Source: Streptomyces sp. SID4985 (lineage in GTDB: Bacteria > Actinomycetota > Actinomycetes > Streptomycetales > Streptomycetaceae). Taken from it: a stretch of 59,552 bases of DNA. The position numbers and the translations under genes are program-made. Numbering within the stretch: position 1 is the first letter of the stretch; the number at the start of each line of letters is the position of its first letter. Location of the stretch: contig NZ_WWIR01000695.1 in the NCBI RefSeq assembly GCF_009863025.1, positions 1 to 59,552 of the forward strand, given 5' to 3'. Of this stretch, positions 8,316-17,488 are shown in pieces. Under the pieces are notes generated by a model. The model did not search any database. It was not told the origin of the DNA and worked only from the letters and a program-made list of their open reading frames with translations.

Positions 8316-10991
8316 ATGAGCGAGCACCGTCGCAAACCGCCGCCGCCGCAGGGAGGCGGACGTGCCGCGGCCCGACGCGGCCAGCCCGGCCCGTCCTCCG
8401 GCCGCCGAGCGGCCCCGAGAGGCGCCGCCGAGCCCTCCGCCGACTCCTATGGTGACGAGCCTGCCTACGGCAGTCGCGCCGAAGCGCGCCGCGCGACCCA
8501 GAGAGGCGGCGGCCGCCGCCGAGGACCCGACAACACCGGCCCGGGGCGCGGCCGTGCCGCCGCGGCCTCCGCCAGCCCGAGGTTCATCGACTATCCCCGC
8601 GCGGGCAAGGACGGCTGGCAGCGCTGGCTGCCGTCATGGAAACTCGTGGCCACGGTCTGCGTCGCCTTCTTCGGAAGCCTGGTGGCCGTAGCGGGCATCG
8701 GGTACGCGATGGTCGCGGTGCCGGACGTCGCGAAGACCGCCAACGCGCAGAACAACGTCTATGAGTGGTCCGACGGTTCCGTGATGGTCGCGACCGGTGG
8801 CGAGATCAACCGGCAGAACCTCAACTACGCCCAGATCCCTGCGGAGATGCGGTACGCCGTGATCTCCCAGGAGAACAAGACCTTCGAGACGGACAGCGGC
8901 GTCGACCCCGTCGGCATCGCGCGCGCCTTCGTCAACATGGCCCGGGGCGGTCAGACGCAGGGTGGCTCCACCATCACCCAGCAGTACGTCAAGAACGCCA
9001 GGCTGGACGACCAGTCGCAGACGATCTCCCGCAAGTTCAAGGAGATCTTCATCGCCATCAAGGTAGGTGCCACGGTCCCCAAGGAGGAGGTCATGGCCGG
9101 CTACCTGAACTCCGCCTACTACGGCCGCGGCGCCTACGGCATCCAGGCCGCCGCGCGGGCGTACTTCGACAAGGACGCCAAGGATCTGGACGCGGGCGAG
9201 TGCGCGTTCCTTGCGGCGATGCTCAAGGGCGCCACGTACTACGACCCCGCGGGAGCGGTGTCGATCGACCCGTCCGCCACGCCCGCTGCCAACACCGCGA
9301 GGGCGACGCGGCAGATGCAGGACACGCTCAGCAAGATGGTCGAGTACAACCATCTGAGCGCGGCCGAGCGAAGCAAGTACACGAAGCTCCCCACGGTGCA
9401 GAGCCCGCACGCGAACGGTCAGCTGAGCGGGCAGATCGGCTACCTGGTCGACCTGGCCAAGGGCTACCTGATCTCCCACAAGGAGACCGGGGTCACCGCG
9501 GACAAGCTCCAGCAGGGCGGCTATACGATCCGGACGACCTTCGACAAGAAGAAGGTCGGTCAGCTCGAGAAGGCTGTCGAGACCGTCCGGAAGGCGAACA
9601 TCAAGCCCGAGCTGCGTAAGGACACCGACAAGTACGTCCAGTTCGGCGGCGCGTCCGTCGATCCGAAGTCGGGTGCCATCAAGGCCATTTACGGTGGCGA
9701 GGACTGGACCAAGCACTTCACGGACAACGCGGACGCCACCGGCGCCCAGGTGGGTTCGACGTTCAAGCCCTTCGTGCTGGCGGCGGCCATGAAGTGGGGC
9801 GTGCGGGACCCGGACGGTCCTGAGGAGCAGCCGCAGGACGAGCGCACCAAGGCCTCCTGGAAGAGCCTGTACAGCGGCAAGAACAAGCTCAAGATCCAGG
9901 AGTACAACGGCAGGGTCTGGACCGACAAGGAGGGCAAGGAGTGGCTCCAGGCCAACGACGGTGACGAGTCGAAGGGCAACCCTCCCGACTACAAGATCGA
10001 TCTGCGGTACGCCATGCGGTTCTCGGTCAACTCCGCCTTCGTCCAGCTGGGCATGGACGTGGGACTGGACAAGGTGAAGCAGAGCGCTCTGGACGCGGGT
10101 GTCCTGGAGAACAGCCTGGCCAGCTCCAGCTTCCCGTCGTTCTCCATCGGTACCTCGGACCCCAGCGCGATTCGCATGGCCGGCTCGTACGCGACCTTCG
10201 CGGCCAGCGGCACGCAGCGGGACCCGTACTCCGTGTCCCAGGTCAGTGGCAAGGACGGGGTCATATACACCCACAAGACCAAGTCCAAGGACGCCTTCAC
10301 GTCGGATGTGGCCGACAACGTCACCGACGTCCTGAAGACCGTGGTCGACAAGGGCACGGGTACCGCTGCCCGGCTGCCCGGCCGCGACGTGGCCGGCAAG
10401 ACCGGTACCACCGACGGCAACAAGTCGGCCTGGTTCGTCGGGTACACCCCCCAGCTGTCCACCGCGATCAGCATGTTCCGGATGGACGACCAGGCGAAGC
10501 CCAAGGACCGCAAGTTCCTGGAGATGTACGGAACCGGTGGGCAGAAGGAGATCCACGGCGCGTCGTTCCCCGCGCAGATCTGGCACGACTACATGATCGA
10601 GGCGCTGCAGAACGAGCCGCCGGCGAAGTTCCCGACCCCGGTTCCGCTCGGCAAGGCGCTCAACGTCGAACCGAGCCCCGCGCCCGTCCCGTCGGCCACG
10701 CAGACCCCGACCACGAGCCCGTCGCCGAGCCCGTCGCCGAGCGAGTCCGAGCTGGAGCCGTCGCCGTCGGCCACCATCACCTGTGGCTTCTTCGGCTGCC
10801 GTGACGGTGGCAATGGCAACGGCGGCAATGGCAACGGTGGGAACGGCGGGAACGGCGGTAATGACACCGGCGGCTTCAACGGTGGTACCGACACCGGTGG
10901 AGCCGGTGACCCCAGCCCGAGTACCTCAGCCACGGAAACCACAGGTACGGGTACCAGCAGGGGGACCTTCTTCGGAGGTCAGGGCGGCTAG
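8316..10991 (+). CDS. class A penicillin-binding protein (bifunctional transglycosylase-transpeptidase)
   Basis: This 891-residue protein polymerises and cross-links peptidoglycan. A basic, disordered cytoplasmic N-terminus (about 105 residues) precedes one membrane helix at about 108-132. The GT51 domain follows (ISQENKTFETDSGVD, GGSTITQQYVKN, YLNSAYYGRGAYG), then the transpeptidase domain with SxxK in GSTFKPF, SxN in SVNSAF and KTGTT. In the first GT51 motif the usual Glu-Asp pair reads Glu-Asn, a small deviation seen by eye. The C-terminal tail is a Pro/Ser/Thr-rich segment followed by Gly-Asn repeats, probably an extracellular linker. GAGGAG precedes the ATG. It begins a block of envelope genes, and a strong terminator hairpin and a parS site follow it. 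Confidence 0.93.
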   Translation: MSEHRRKPPPPQGGGRAAARRGQPGPSSGRRAAPRGAAEPSADSYGDEPAYGSRAEARRATQRGGGRRRGPDNTGPGRGRAAAASASPRFIDYPRAGKDGWQRWLPSWKLVATVCVAFFGSLVAVAGIGYAMVAVPDVAKTANAQNNVYEWSDGSVMVATGGEINRQNLNYAQIPAEMRYAVISQENKTFETDSGVDPVGIARAFVNMARGGQTQGGSTITQQYVKNARLDDQSQTISRKFKEIFIAIKVGATVPKEEVMAGYLNSAYYGRGAYGIQAAARAYFDKDAKDLDAGECAFLAAMLKGATYYDPAGAVSIDPSATPAANTARATRQMQDTLSKMVEYNHLSAAERSKYTKLPTVQSPHANGQLSGQIGYLVDLAKGYLISHKETGVTADKLQQGGYTIRTTFDKKKVGQLEKAVETVRKANIKPELRKDTDKYVQFGGASVDPKSGAIKAIYGGEDWTKHFTDNADATGAQVGSTFKPFVLAAAMKWGVRDPDGPEEQPQDERTKASWKSLYSGKNKLKIQEYNGRVWTDKEGKEWLQANDGDESKGNPPDYKIDLRYAMRFSVNSAFVQLGMDVGLDKVKQSALDAGVLENSLASSSFPSFSIGTSDPSAIRMAGSYATFAASGTQRDPYSVSQVSGKDGVIYTHKTKSKDAFTSDVADNVTDVLKTVVDKGTGTAARLPGRDVAGKTGTTDGNKSAWFVGYTPQLSTAISMFRMDDQAKPKDRKFLEMYGTGGQKEIHGASFPAQIWHDYMIEALQNEPPAKFPTPVPLGKALNVEPSPAPVPSATQTPTTSPSPSPSPSESELEPSPSATITCGFFGCRDGGNGNGGNGNGGNGGNGGNDTGGFNGGTDTGGAGDPSPSTSATETTGTGTSRGTFFGGQGG

Positions 10992-11034
10992 CTCGTCCGA
11001 ATGACCGGTTGTGCCCCTGATAACCGGTACGCCC

Positions 11035-11048
11035 GTTTCACGTGAAAC
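11035..11048. other. parS: parS site, perfect
   Basis: Perfect GTTTCACGTGAAAC, 43 bp after the PBP stop codon and immediately before the terminator hairpin at 11051. Confidence 0.93.
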
Positions 11049-11050
11049 AT

Positions 11051-11081
11051 GGGCCGCCGCACCTACGAGGTGCGGCGGCCC
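11051..11081 (+). terminator. terminator hairpin after the PBP gene
   Basis: Perfect 14-bp stem (GGGCCGCCGCACCT and its complement) with a 3-nt loop ACG. It lies between the PBP stop and the next gene on the same strand. Confidence 0.8.
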
Positions 11082-11119
11082 TCGGCGTTTACGGGGGTGC
11101 GTACGGCAGGATGTGCCCC

Positions 11120-12613
11120 ATGCCCAGTGCTGAAACGACGCCCGTGCGCGTGGCCGAGCCGGAGACGGTACGACCGACCCGGGAGGACGAGATCGCCGCG
11201 GTCGGCAGTGAGCTGATCGGCGGCCCGGTCGGGCGGCGTGCCCTGCTCGGAACGTCCTGGTGGACACCGGTCAGGGTCATCGCCCTCGTGGCGATCGGCA
11301 TGTTCGTCCTCGGCCTCGTCCAGAAGGCGCCCTGCTACAACGGTGCCTGGTTCTTCGGGGCCAGTTCGCAGTACACGCACGCCTGCTACTCGGACATCCC
11401 GCACCTCTACCAGGGGCGCGGCTTCGCCGACGGGCTCGTGCCGTACTTCGACAAGCTCCCGGGCGACATGGATTACCTCGAATACCCGGTCCTGACCGGC
11501 GTGTTCATGGAAGTCGCCGCCTGGCTCACCCCGGGCAGCGGCAGCATCCAGCAGCAGGAGCAGTGGTACTGGTTCGTCAACGCCGCGATGCTGATGATCT
11601 GCGCCGCGGTCATCGCCGTCTGCGTGGCCCGTACGCACCGGCGACGCCCCTGGGACGGTCTGCTGGTCGCCCTGGCGCCCGCCTTCGCCCTGACCGCCAC
11701 CATCAACTGGGACCTGCTGGCGGTGGCCCTGACCGCCGCCGCGATGTTCATGTGGTCGCGAAGCCGTCCGGTCGCCTTCGGCGTGCTGCTCGGGCTCGCC
11801 ACGGCCGCCAAGCTCTACCCCGTCTTCCTGCTCGGACCGCTGCTCGTGCTGTGCTGGCGGGCCGGTAAATGGCGGGCGTTCTTCCAGGCGGCGGGCGGCG
11901 CGGTGGCCGCCTGGCTCGTGGTGAACCTGCCGGTGATGCTGTTCGCCTTCCCCGGCTGGTCGAAGTTCTACACGTTCAGCCACGACCGGTCCGTCGACTT
12001 CGGCTCGTTCTGGCTGATCTGGGCGCAGAACTCCAGCAACCCGCCCAGCATCGACTTCGTGAACACGACGGCCAGCGCACTGGTCGTGCTGTCCTTCGTC
12101 GGGATCGCGGCGCTGGCGTTCTTCGCCCCGCGCCGCCCGCGTTTCGCGCAGCTGGCCTTCCTGATGGTGGCCGCCTTCATCCTCACCAACAAGGTCTACT
12201 CCCCGCAGTACGTTCTGTGGCTGGTGCCGCTGGCCGTGCTGGCCCGGCCCAAGTGGCGGGACTTCCTCGTCTGGCAGGCGGGCGAGGTGGCGTACTTCCT
12301 CGGTATCTGGATGTACCTCGCGTACACGACCAGCGGAGACGCCCACAAGGGGCTGCCCACGAACGGCTACCACTGGGCGATCGCCCTGCACCTGCTGGGC
12401 ACGCTGTACCTGTGCGCCGTGGTCGTCCGGGACATCCTCATGCCGGAGCGGGACGTGGTGCGCAGGGCCGGGGACGACGATCCCTCGGGCGGGGTCCTCG
12501 ACGGTGCGCCTGACGTGTTCGTCCTGGGCGGCGCCGCGCAGGACCGGCGGGCCGCCGAACCCGCCGAGGCGCTCCGGCTGCGATGGGGAGTGCCGGGCGA
12601 GCCCACGCCCTGA
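11120..12613 (+). CDS. GT87-type membrane glycosyltransferase (DUF2029)
   Basis: This 497-residue polytopic membrane protein has about ten to twelve hydrophobic segments, a periplasmic loop with YLEYPVLTGVFM after the first helix, and the segment ATAAKLYPVFLLGP typical of the GT87/DUF2029 family of polyprenyl-phosphate-dependent sugar transferases. In actinomycetes these enzymes add mannose or arabinose to cell-envelope glycans, but the acceptor here cannot be told. The chosen ATG at 11120 has GGCAGG about 9 nt upstream; an in-frame ATG at 11111 is possible. It lies between the PBP and FemX genes, which fits an envelope role. It converges with the alanine-racemase-like gene at a long hairpin. 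Confidence 0.8.
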   Translation: MPSAETTPVRVAEPETVRPTREDEIAAVGSELIGGPVGRRALLGTSWWTPVRVIALVAIGMFVLGLVQKAPCYNGAWFFGASSQYTHACYSDIPHLYQGRGFADGLVPYFDKLPGDMDYLEYPVLTGVFMEVAAWLTPGSGSIQQQEQWYWFVNAAMLMICAAVIAVCVARTHRRRPWDGLLVALAPAFALTATINWDLLAVALTAAAMFMWSRSRPVAFGVLLGLATAAKLYPVFLLGPLLVLCWRAGKWRAFFQAAGGAVAAWLVVNLPVMLFAFPGWSKFYTFSHDRSVDFGSFWLIWAQNSSNPPSIDFVNTTASALVVLSFVGIAALAFFAPRRPRFAQLAFLMVAAFILTNKVYSPQYVLWLVPLAVLARPKWRDFLVWQAGEVAYFLGIWMYLAYTTSGDAHKGLPTNGYHWAIALHLLGTLYLCAVVVRDILMPERDVVRRAGDDDPSGGVLDGAPDVFVLGGAAQDRRAAEPAEALRLRWGVPGEPTP

Positions 12614-12660
12614 GCGGGCTCACCGCGGGCGCGGACCGTCCCGGCCGGGAGGCCGGACCT

Positions 12661-12701
12661 GAGAAAGGCCGTGTACGAGCACCTCGTACACGGCCTTTCT
12701 C
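12661..12701. terminator. bidirectional terminator between convergent genes
   Basis: Perfect 19-bp inverted repeat with a 3-nt loop (the left arm starts GAGAAAGGCCGTGTACGAG). The right arm ends in TTTCT on the plus strand and the left arm gives the same on the minus strand, so it can serve both the GT87 gene and the convergent racemase-like gene. Confidence 0.88.
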
Positions 12702-12718
12702 CGCTTGCGCGGGGTGCT

Positions 12719-13750
12719 CTAGCGGTCGACGATCCGGTCGAACTGCGTGGTGGTGTGCCGCAGGTGGGCCACCAGTTCGTCACCGACCTGCGGCTCGGGG
12801 GCGTCCGACGGCACGAAGAGGATCGACACCTGCATGTGCGGCGGCTCGGCGAACCACCGCTGCTTGCCGCCCCAGACGAACGGGGCCAGGTTCCGGTTCA
12901 CCGTGGCGAGGCCGGCCCGTGCGACGCCCTTGGCACGCGGCATGACGCCGTGCAGCGCCTTTGGGGCCTCCAGGCCCACTCCGTGCGACGTACCGCCCGC
13001 CACGACCACCAGATAGCCGTCGGAGGCCGCCTTCTGCTGCCGGTAGCCGAAGCGGTCGCCCTTGGCGACGCGCGTGACGTCCAGGACGGCGCCGCGGTAC
13101 TCGGTGGCGTCGTGGTCCCCCAGCCACAGCCGCGTGCCGATCCGCGCGCGGAACCGGGTCTGCGGGAACTGCTGCTGGAGCCGGGCGAGTTCGTCGGCCT
13201 TGAGGTGGCTGACGAACATGGTGTGCAGCGGCAGCCGGGCCGCGCGCAGCCGGTCCAGCCAGCCGATGACCTCGTCGACCGCGTCGGTGCCGTCGGTGCG
13301 GTCCAGCGGGAGGTGGATGGCGAAGCCCTCCAGGCGGACGTTCTCGATGGCCTGGTGCAGCTGCGGCAGGTCCTGCTCGCTGATGCCGTGCCGCTTCATC
13401 GAGGACATCACCTCGATGACGACACGGGCGCCCACGAGGCCGTACACGCCGTCGACCGACGACACCGACCGCACCACGCGGTCCGGCAGCGGCACCGGCT
13501 CCTCGCCGCGCCGGTAGGGCGTCAGGACGAGCAGGTCGCCGCTGAACCAGTCCTTGATGCGCGCGGCCTCGTACGTGGTGCCGACGGCGAGGATGTCGGA
13601 GCCCAGTCGGGTGGCCTCCTCCGCCAGCCGGTCGTGCCCGAAGCCGTAGCCGTTGCCCTTGCAGACCGGGACGAGTCCCGGGAACTGCTCCTGCACGTGC
13701 TTGTGGTGCGCCCGCCAGCGCGCGGTGTCGACGTAGAGCGTGAGCGCCAT
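12719..13750 (-). CDS. alanine racemase N-terminal-domain (PLP) protein
   Basis: This 343-residue protein has the fold-type III PLP domain of alanine racemase. The cofactor lysine sits in PVCKGNGYGFG near residue 30. Further expected elements are MSSMKRHGI, the TMFVSHLKADELARLQ region, and a C-terminal beta domain with RFGYRQQKAASDGYL and GTSHGVGLEAP. It is distinct from canonical Alr, so racemisation of alanine is not assured. The adjacent downstream-coordinate gene on the same strand is femX, and the FemX protein uses charged tRNA to build the interpeptide bridge, so a role in supplying or editing a cell-wall amino acid is plausible. The gap to femX is 100 bp. Confidence 0.8.
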   Translation of the reverse strand: MALTLYVDTARWRAHHKHVQEQFPGLVPVCKGNGYGFGHDRLAEEATRLGSDILAVGTTYEAARIKDWFSGDLLVLTPYRRGEEPVPLPDRVVRSVSSVDGVYGLVGARVVIEVMSSMKRHGISEQDLPQLHQAIENVRLEGFAIHLPLDRTDGTDAVDEVIGWLDRLRAARLPLHTMFVSHLKADELARLQQQFPQTRFRARIGTRLWLGDHDATEYRGAVLDVTRVAKGDRFGYRQQKAASDGYLVVVAGGTSHGVGLEAPKALHGVMPRAKGVARAGLATVNRNLAPFVWGGKQRWFAEPPHMQVSILFVPSDAPEPQVGDELVAHLRHTTTQFDRIVDR

Positions 13751-13850
13751 GGCCGGACCGGAACCTTTCTCGTGGCTGGGGTGGATCAGGGGGTGGAGCC
13801 GTGCGGCCGGTGAGGGCCGCTCGAAGGCTATGGAATCAAAGGTCCGCTGC

Positions 13851-14972
13851 TCAGCGGCGCGACATGTAGATGTCGAGAGCCTTGTGGAGCAGCTTGTTCA
13901 GCGGGAAGTCCCACTCGCCCAGGTACTCGGCCGCCTGACCGCCCGTGCCGACCTTGAACTGGATCAGGCCGAACAGGTGGTCCGTCTCGTCCAGCGAGTC
14001 GGAGATGCCGCGCAGGTCGTAGACGGTGCCGCCGAGCGCGTAGGCGTCGCGCAGCATGCGCCACTGCATGGCGTTGGAGGGCCGGACCTCGCGGCCGATG
14101 TTGTCGGAGGCGCCGTAGGAGTACCAGACGTGGCCGCCGACGATCAGCATGGTCGCCGCCGACAGGTTCACGCCGTTGTGGCGGGCGAAGTACAGCCGCA
14201 TCCGGTTGGGGTCCTCGGTGTTGAGGGCCGTCCACATGCGCTGGAAATACGACAGCGGGCGCGGCCGGAAGTGGTCGCGCACCGCGGTGATCTCGTACAG
14301 CCGCTGCCACTCAGCCAGGTCCTGGTAGCCGCCCTGGACGACCTCGACGCCGGCCTTCTCGGCCTTCTTGATGTTGCGGCGCCACAGCTGGTTGAAGTTC
14401 TTGTGGACCTCTTCCAGGGAGCGGTTGGCGAGCGGCACCTGGAAGACGTAGCGAGGCTGCACGTCGCCGAAGCCGGCGCCGCCGTCCTCGCCCTGCTGCC
14501 AGCCCATGCGGCGAAGCTTGTCGGACACCTCGAAGGCGCGCGGCTCGATGAAGTCGGCCTCCATGTCGCGCAGGCGCTTCACGTCCGGGCTCTGGATGCC
14601 CTTCTTGATGGTCTCCGAGTTCCAGCGGCGGATGATCACCGGCGGGCCCATCTTCACGGAGAACGCGCCCTGGTGCTTGAGGTGGGCCAGCATCGGCTGG
14701 AGCCACTCCTCCAGGTTCGGCGCGAACCAGTTGATGACCGGTCCCTCGGGGAGGTAGGCGAGGTAGCGCTTGATCTTGGGCAGCTGGCGGTAGAGGACCA
14801 GCCCGGCGCCGACCATCTCGCCGGTGCGCTCGTCGAACCAGCCGAGGCTCTCCGAGCGCCACTCGGCCTTCACATCTGCCCATGCCGGGACCTGCATGTG
14901 GCTAGCCGCCGGCAGGCTCTGGATATAGGCCAGATGCTGCTCGCGGCTGATGGTCCTCAGGGTCAGGCTCAT
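13851..14972 (-). CDS. femX: FemX-type peptidoglycan bridge-forming aminoacyltransferase
   Basis: This 373-residue protein belongs to the FemABX family, which transfers an amino acid from aminoacyl-tRNA to the lysine or diaminopimelate side chain of a peptidoglycan precursor. The two tandem GNAT-like halves are visible: AWADVKAEWRSESLGW in the first, FNQLWRRNIKKAEKAGVEV before the second, and DLRGISDSLDETDHLFGLI near the end. In Streptomyces, whose wall has LL-Dpm with a glycine bridge, FemX is known to add the glycine and is essential in S. coelicolor. GAGGAG lies 8 nt before the chosen ATG at 14970-14972. The racemase-like gene lies 100 bp downstream and is probably co-transcribed. Confidence 0.9.
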   Translation of the reverse strand: MSLTLRTISREQHLAYIQSLPAASHMQVPAWADVKAEWRSESLGWFDERTGEMVGAGLVLYRQLPKIKRYLAYLPEGPVINWFAPNLEEWLQPMLAHLKHQGAFSVKMGPPVIIRRWNSETIKKGIQSPDVKRLRDMEADFIEPRAFEVSDKLRRMGWQQGEDGGAGFGDVQPRYVFQVPLANRSLEEVHKNFNQLWRRNIKKAEKAGVEVVQGGYQDLAEWQRLYEITAVRDHFRPRPLSYFQRMWTALNTEDPNRMRLYFARHNGVNLSAATMLIVGGHVWYSYGASDNIGREVRPSNAMQWRMLRDAYALGGTVYDLRGISDSLDETDHLFGLIQFKVGTGGQAAEYLGEWDFPLNKLLHKALDIYMSRR

Positions 14973-15078
14973 GTCGGGGCGCTCCTCGGGCTGGTGTGTC
15001 CCCATGGGTACAGGGGCTCCGGCTCTCGCGCCGAAGCCTACTGCCCGGTGCGAGCGCCCCGACTGGGGCGTACGGCAC

Positions 15079-15107
15079 CTACTTCCCGGCCGGTGGCCGG
15101 GAAGTAG
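15079..15107 (-). terminator. terminator hairpin after small membrane protein gene
   Basis: Perfect 13-bp stem (CTACTTCCCGGCC and its complement) with a GGT loop. It lies 58 bp beyond the stop codon of the minus-strand gene ending at 15166. Confidence 0.8.
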
Positions 15108-15165
15108 CCCCCGGGCGTCTTCGTGGATGTGGTGCGGGGGTGCTGTGCGCGGGGTGTCGGGTGGG

Positions 15166-15483
15166 TCAGCTGCCGATCAGACCGCCGAACAGGCCGCCGT
15201 TCGACATGCCGATCAGGAAGCCGATGCCGGAGAGGCCGAGCCCCACGACCAGGCCGAAGCGCTCGCGCGTGGTCACCGAGATCCACTGTCCGTACGCGCC
15301 GCCGACGATCCCCACCAGGCCGGCCCATGAGGCGAGCAGGTGGAGGCCGGTGAAGAAGGACGTGATGAAGGAGAGCAGTCCGAGGACCAGCGTCGCCACC
15401 GTCAGGGTGTCCTGAAGCGGATGGGGCTTTCCGTCGGTGGCGAAGAGGGAGCCGGCGATGTTCGGGAACGATGCCTGTGCCAT
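15166..15483 (-). CDS. small hydrophobic membrane protein, function unknown
   Basis: This 105-residue protein has three hydrophobic segments: residues 27-47 (TVATLVLGLLSFITSFFTG), 50-65 (ASWAGLVGIVGGAYGQW) and 75-100 (FGLVVGLGLSGIGFLIG). It has a Gly-rich C-terminus and no recognisable catalytic motif. The ATG at 15481-15483 is preceded by a very good GGAGG sequence. It sits between femX and the rpsF operon, is transcribed away from rpsF, and is conserved at this spot in Streptomyces as far as I recall. It is probably a real small integral membrane protein of unknown role. Confidence 0.8.
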   Translation of the reverse strand: MAQASFPNIAGSLFATDGKPHPLQDTLTVATLVLGLLSFITSFFTGLHLLASWAGLVGIVGGAYGQWISVTTRERFGLVVGLGLSGIGFLIGMSNGGLFGGLIGS

Positions 15484-15714
15484 GTGGGCACCTCCTGCGG
15501 ATAGCGGCGGCGCACTGTAGCGCCTTACACACCCGATGTGTACAGATTGGCTGCCCCCACGGCCTGATTTCAACCGGAAGCCGGTGTGCGGGTACTCTGT
15601 AACGTCTGCACCGGTGTCTGCCCGCACCTTTCCAGGTCACTGCGCGGAACTTCCTTGGAAGCCTCCGACTGTCAGTGGCGGCCGATACCGTTGCGCACGC
15701 ATCACGACCCTCCT

Positions 15715-15733
15715 GCCACGGAACGACCGTGGC
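15715..15733 (+). promoter_or_regulatory. hairpin in rpsF leader, possible S6:S18 autoregulatory element
   Basis: GCCACGG and CCGTGGC form a perfect 7-bp stem with loop AACGA, 28 bp before the rpsF start codon and just upstream of its AAAGGAGG site. Many bacteria carry an S6:S18-binding structure in rpsF leaders with a conserved CCG, and a CCG spans the 3' end of this stem. The match to that motif is only suggestive. Confidence 0.3.
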
Positions 15734-15761
15734 CGCTGAGTCCAAAGGAGGTGGGTTCCAC

Positions 15762-16052
15762 ATGCGTCACTACGAGGTGATGGTCATCCTCGACCCCGAT
15801 CTCGAGGAGCGTTCGGTCTCCCCGCTGATCGAGAACTTCCTCTCTGTCGTCCGCGATGGCGGCGGCAAGGTGGAGAAGGTCGACACCTGGGGCCGTCGTC
15901 GTCTGTCGTACGAGATCAAGAAGAAGCCCGAGGGCATCTACTCGGTCATCGACCTGCAGGCCGAGCCTGCGGTCGTCAAGGAGCTCGACCGCCAGATGAA
16001 CCTGAACGAGTCGGTCCTCCGGACCAAGGTCCTCCGCCCCGAGATGCACTGA
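15762..16052 (+). CDS. rpsF: 30S ribosomal protein S6
   Basis: This 96-residue protein has the S6 fold and the expected sequence [16 protein letters not shown] at the start, then [21 protein letters not shown]. It binds 16S rRNA as a heterodimer with S18, encoded two genes downstream. The ATG at 15762 follows AAAGGAGG with ideal spacing. The gene heads the operon rpsF-ssb-rpsR-rplI, the standard bacterial arrangement. Confidence 0.97.
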   Translation: MRHYEVMVILDPDLEERSVSPLIENFLSVVRDGGGKVEKVDTWGRRRLSYEIKKKPEGIYSVIDLQAEPAVVKELDRQMNLNESVLRTKVLRPEMH

Positions 16053-16129
16053 GCCCTCGGCTCAGCTGATCTCGGGATTCGAGTAGCAACCAAGCAGCCA
16101 GAGCAGCAATCCCGCCGAGAGGTTCCCCC

Positions 16130-16720
16130 ATGGCAGGCGAGACCGTCATCACGGTCGTCGGCAATCTTGTCGACGACCCCGAGCTGCGCTTCACCCAGTC
16201 CGGTGCGGCGGTCGCGAAGTTCCGCGTCGCGTCCACTCCCCGCACCTTCGACCGGCAGACCAACGAGTGGAAGGACGGCGAGAGCCTGTTCCTGACCTGC
16301 TCGGTCTGGCGTCAGGCGGCGGAGAACGTCGCGGAGTCCCTCCAGCGCGGTATGCGCGTCATCGTGCAGGGCCGGCTGAAGCAGCGGTCCTACGACGACC
16401 GTGAGGGCGTCAAGCGCACGGTCTTCGAGCTGGACGTCGAGGAGGTCGGCCCCAGCCTGCGCAGTGCGACGGCCAAGGTCACCAAGACCTCCGGCGGCGG
16501 TGGCGGCGGCGCACGCGGCGGCCAGGGCGGATACGGCGGCGGTGGCGGCGGCTGGGGCGGTGGCTCCGGCGGCAACCAGGGCGGCGCTCCTGCCGACGAC
16601 CCGTGGGCTTCCGGCGCTCCTGCCGGTGGCAACCAGGGTGGCGGCGGCTGGGGCGGTGGCTCCGGCGGCTCCGGTGGCTCTGGCGGCGGCGGTGGCTACT
16701 CGGACGAGCCCCCCTTCTAG
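16130..16720 (+). CDS. ssb: single-stranded DNA-binding protein SsbA
   Basis: This 196-residue protein has an N-terminal OB fold (about residues 1-115) with [14 protein letters not shown] and the ssDNA-binding core [20 protein letters not shown] long Gly-rich linker of [15 protein letters not shown] repeats follows, then the acidic tip DEPPF, the site through which SSB recruits replication and repair partners. It lies between rpsF and rpsR and close to dnaB, as usual. This is the essential, operon-encoded paralogue; Streptomyces also have a second ssb elsewhere. Confidence 0.97.
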   Translation: MAGETVITVVGNLVDDPELRFTQSGAAVAKFRVASTPRTFDRQTNEWKDGESLFLTCSVWRQAAENVAESLQRGMRVIVQGRLKQRSYDDREGVKRTVFELDVEEVGPSLRSATAKVTKTSGGGGGGARGGQGGYGGGGGGWGGGSGGNQGGAPADDPWASGAPAGGNQGGGGWGGGSGGSGGSGGGGGYSDEPPF

Positions 16721-16761
16721 GGGCTCGCATTCCCACTTCTTGATCACACAGGAGAAACACC

Positions 16762-16998
16762 ATGGCGAAGCCGCCTGTGCGCAAGCCTAAGAAGAAGGTC
16801 TGCGCTTTCTGCAAGGACAAGGTCACGTACGTGGACTACAAGGACACGAACATGCTGCGGAAGTTCATTTCCGACCGCGGCAAGATCCGTGCCCGCCGCG
16901 TGACCGGCAACTGCACGCAGCACCAGCGTGACGTCGCCACGGCCGTGAAGAACAGCCGTGAGATGGCGCTGCTGCCCTACACGTCCACCGCGCGATAA
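16762..16998 (+). CDS. rpsR: 30S ribosomal protein S18
   Basis: This 78-residue protein starts [20 protein letters not shown] and contains [18 protein letters not shown], the S18 core. It retains CxxC (CAFC) plus a later Cys and His (NCTQHQ), so it is the zinc-ribbon (C+) form. Streptomyces typically also carry a zinc-independent paralogue elsewhere that is induced by zinc starvation. It partners S6. CACAGGAG lies upstream, and it follows ssb by 41 bp. Confidence 0.97.
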   Translation: MAKPPVRKPKKKVCAFCKDKVTYVDYKDTNMLRKFISDRGKIRARRVTGNCTQHQRDVATAVKNSREMALLPYTSTAR

Positions 16999-17016
16999 GG
17001 GAAGGGTGACCGACAA

Positions 17017-17463
17017 ATGAAGATCATCCTCACCCACGAGGTCTCTGGCCTCGGTGCCGCCGGCGATGTCGTCGACGTCAAGGACGGTTACGCCCGCAAC
17101 TACCTGATCCCGCGGAAGTTCGCTATCCGCTGGACCAAGGGTGGCGAGCAGGACGTGGCGCAGATCCGCCGCGCCCGCAAGATCCACGAGATCCAGACCA
17201 TCGAGCAGGCCAACCAGATCAAGGCCCAGCTCGAGGGTGTGAAGGTCCGTCTGGCCGTTCGCTCCGGCGACGCCGGTCGTCTCTTCGGTTCCGTCACCCC
17301 GGCCGACGTCGCTTCCGCGATCAAGGCTTCCGGTGGCCCCGAGGTCGACAAGCGCCGCGTCGAGCTGTCCGCCCCGATCAAGACCCTGGGCTCCCACGAG
17401 ACCTCGGTGCGTCTGCACCCCGAGGTTTCCGCCAAGGTCAGCGTCGAGGTTGTCGCGGCCTGA
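17017..17463 (+). CDS. rplI: 50S ribosomal protein L9
   Basis: This 148-residue protein has the L9 N-terminal domain ([36 protein letters not shown] region, residues 1-50), a long connecting helix and the C-terminal RNA-binding domain. It starts 18 bp after the rpsR stop with GGGAAGGGTGACC upstream and is the last gene of the operon. A terminator hairpin begins 25 bp after its stop. Confidence 0.97.
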   Translation: MKIILTHEVSGLGAAGDVVDVKDGYARNYLIPRKFAIRWTKGGEQDVAQIRRARKIHEIQTIEQANQIKAQLEGVKVRLAVRSGDAGRLFGSVTPADVASAIKASGGPEVDKRRVELSAPIKTLGSHETSVRLHPEVSAKVSVEVVAA

Positions 17464-17488
17464 CGCCGTGCACAGCTGAACAGCTGAG

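Noticed and set aside
10783..10990. Gly-Asn repeat at the end of the PBP as a separate repeat element or CRISPR-like array
   Set aside because: It is in frame with the PBP and has the composition of an extracellular linker. There are no spacers.
16480..16720. Gly-rich tail of ssb as a frameshift or low-complexity artefact
   Set aside because: The frame ends in the conserved acidic DEPPF tip of SSB proteins, so the Gly-rich linker is real.
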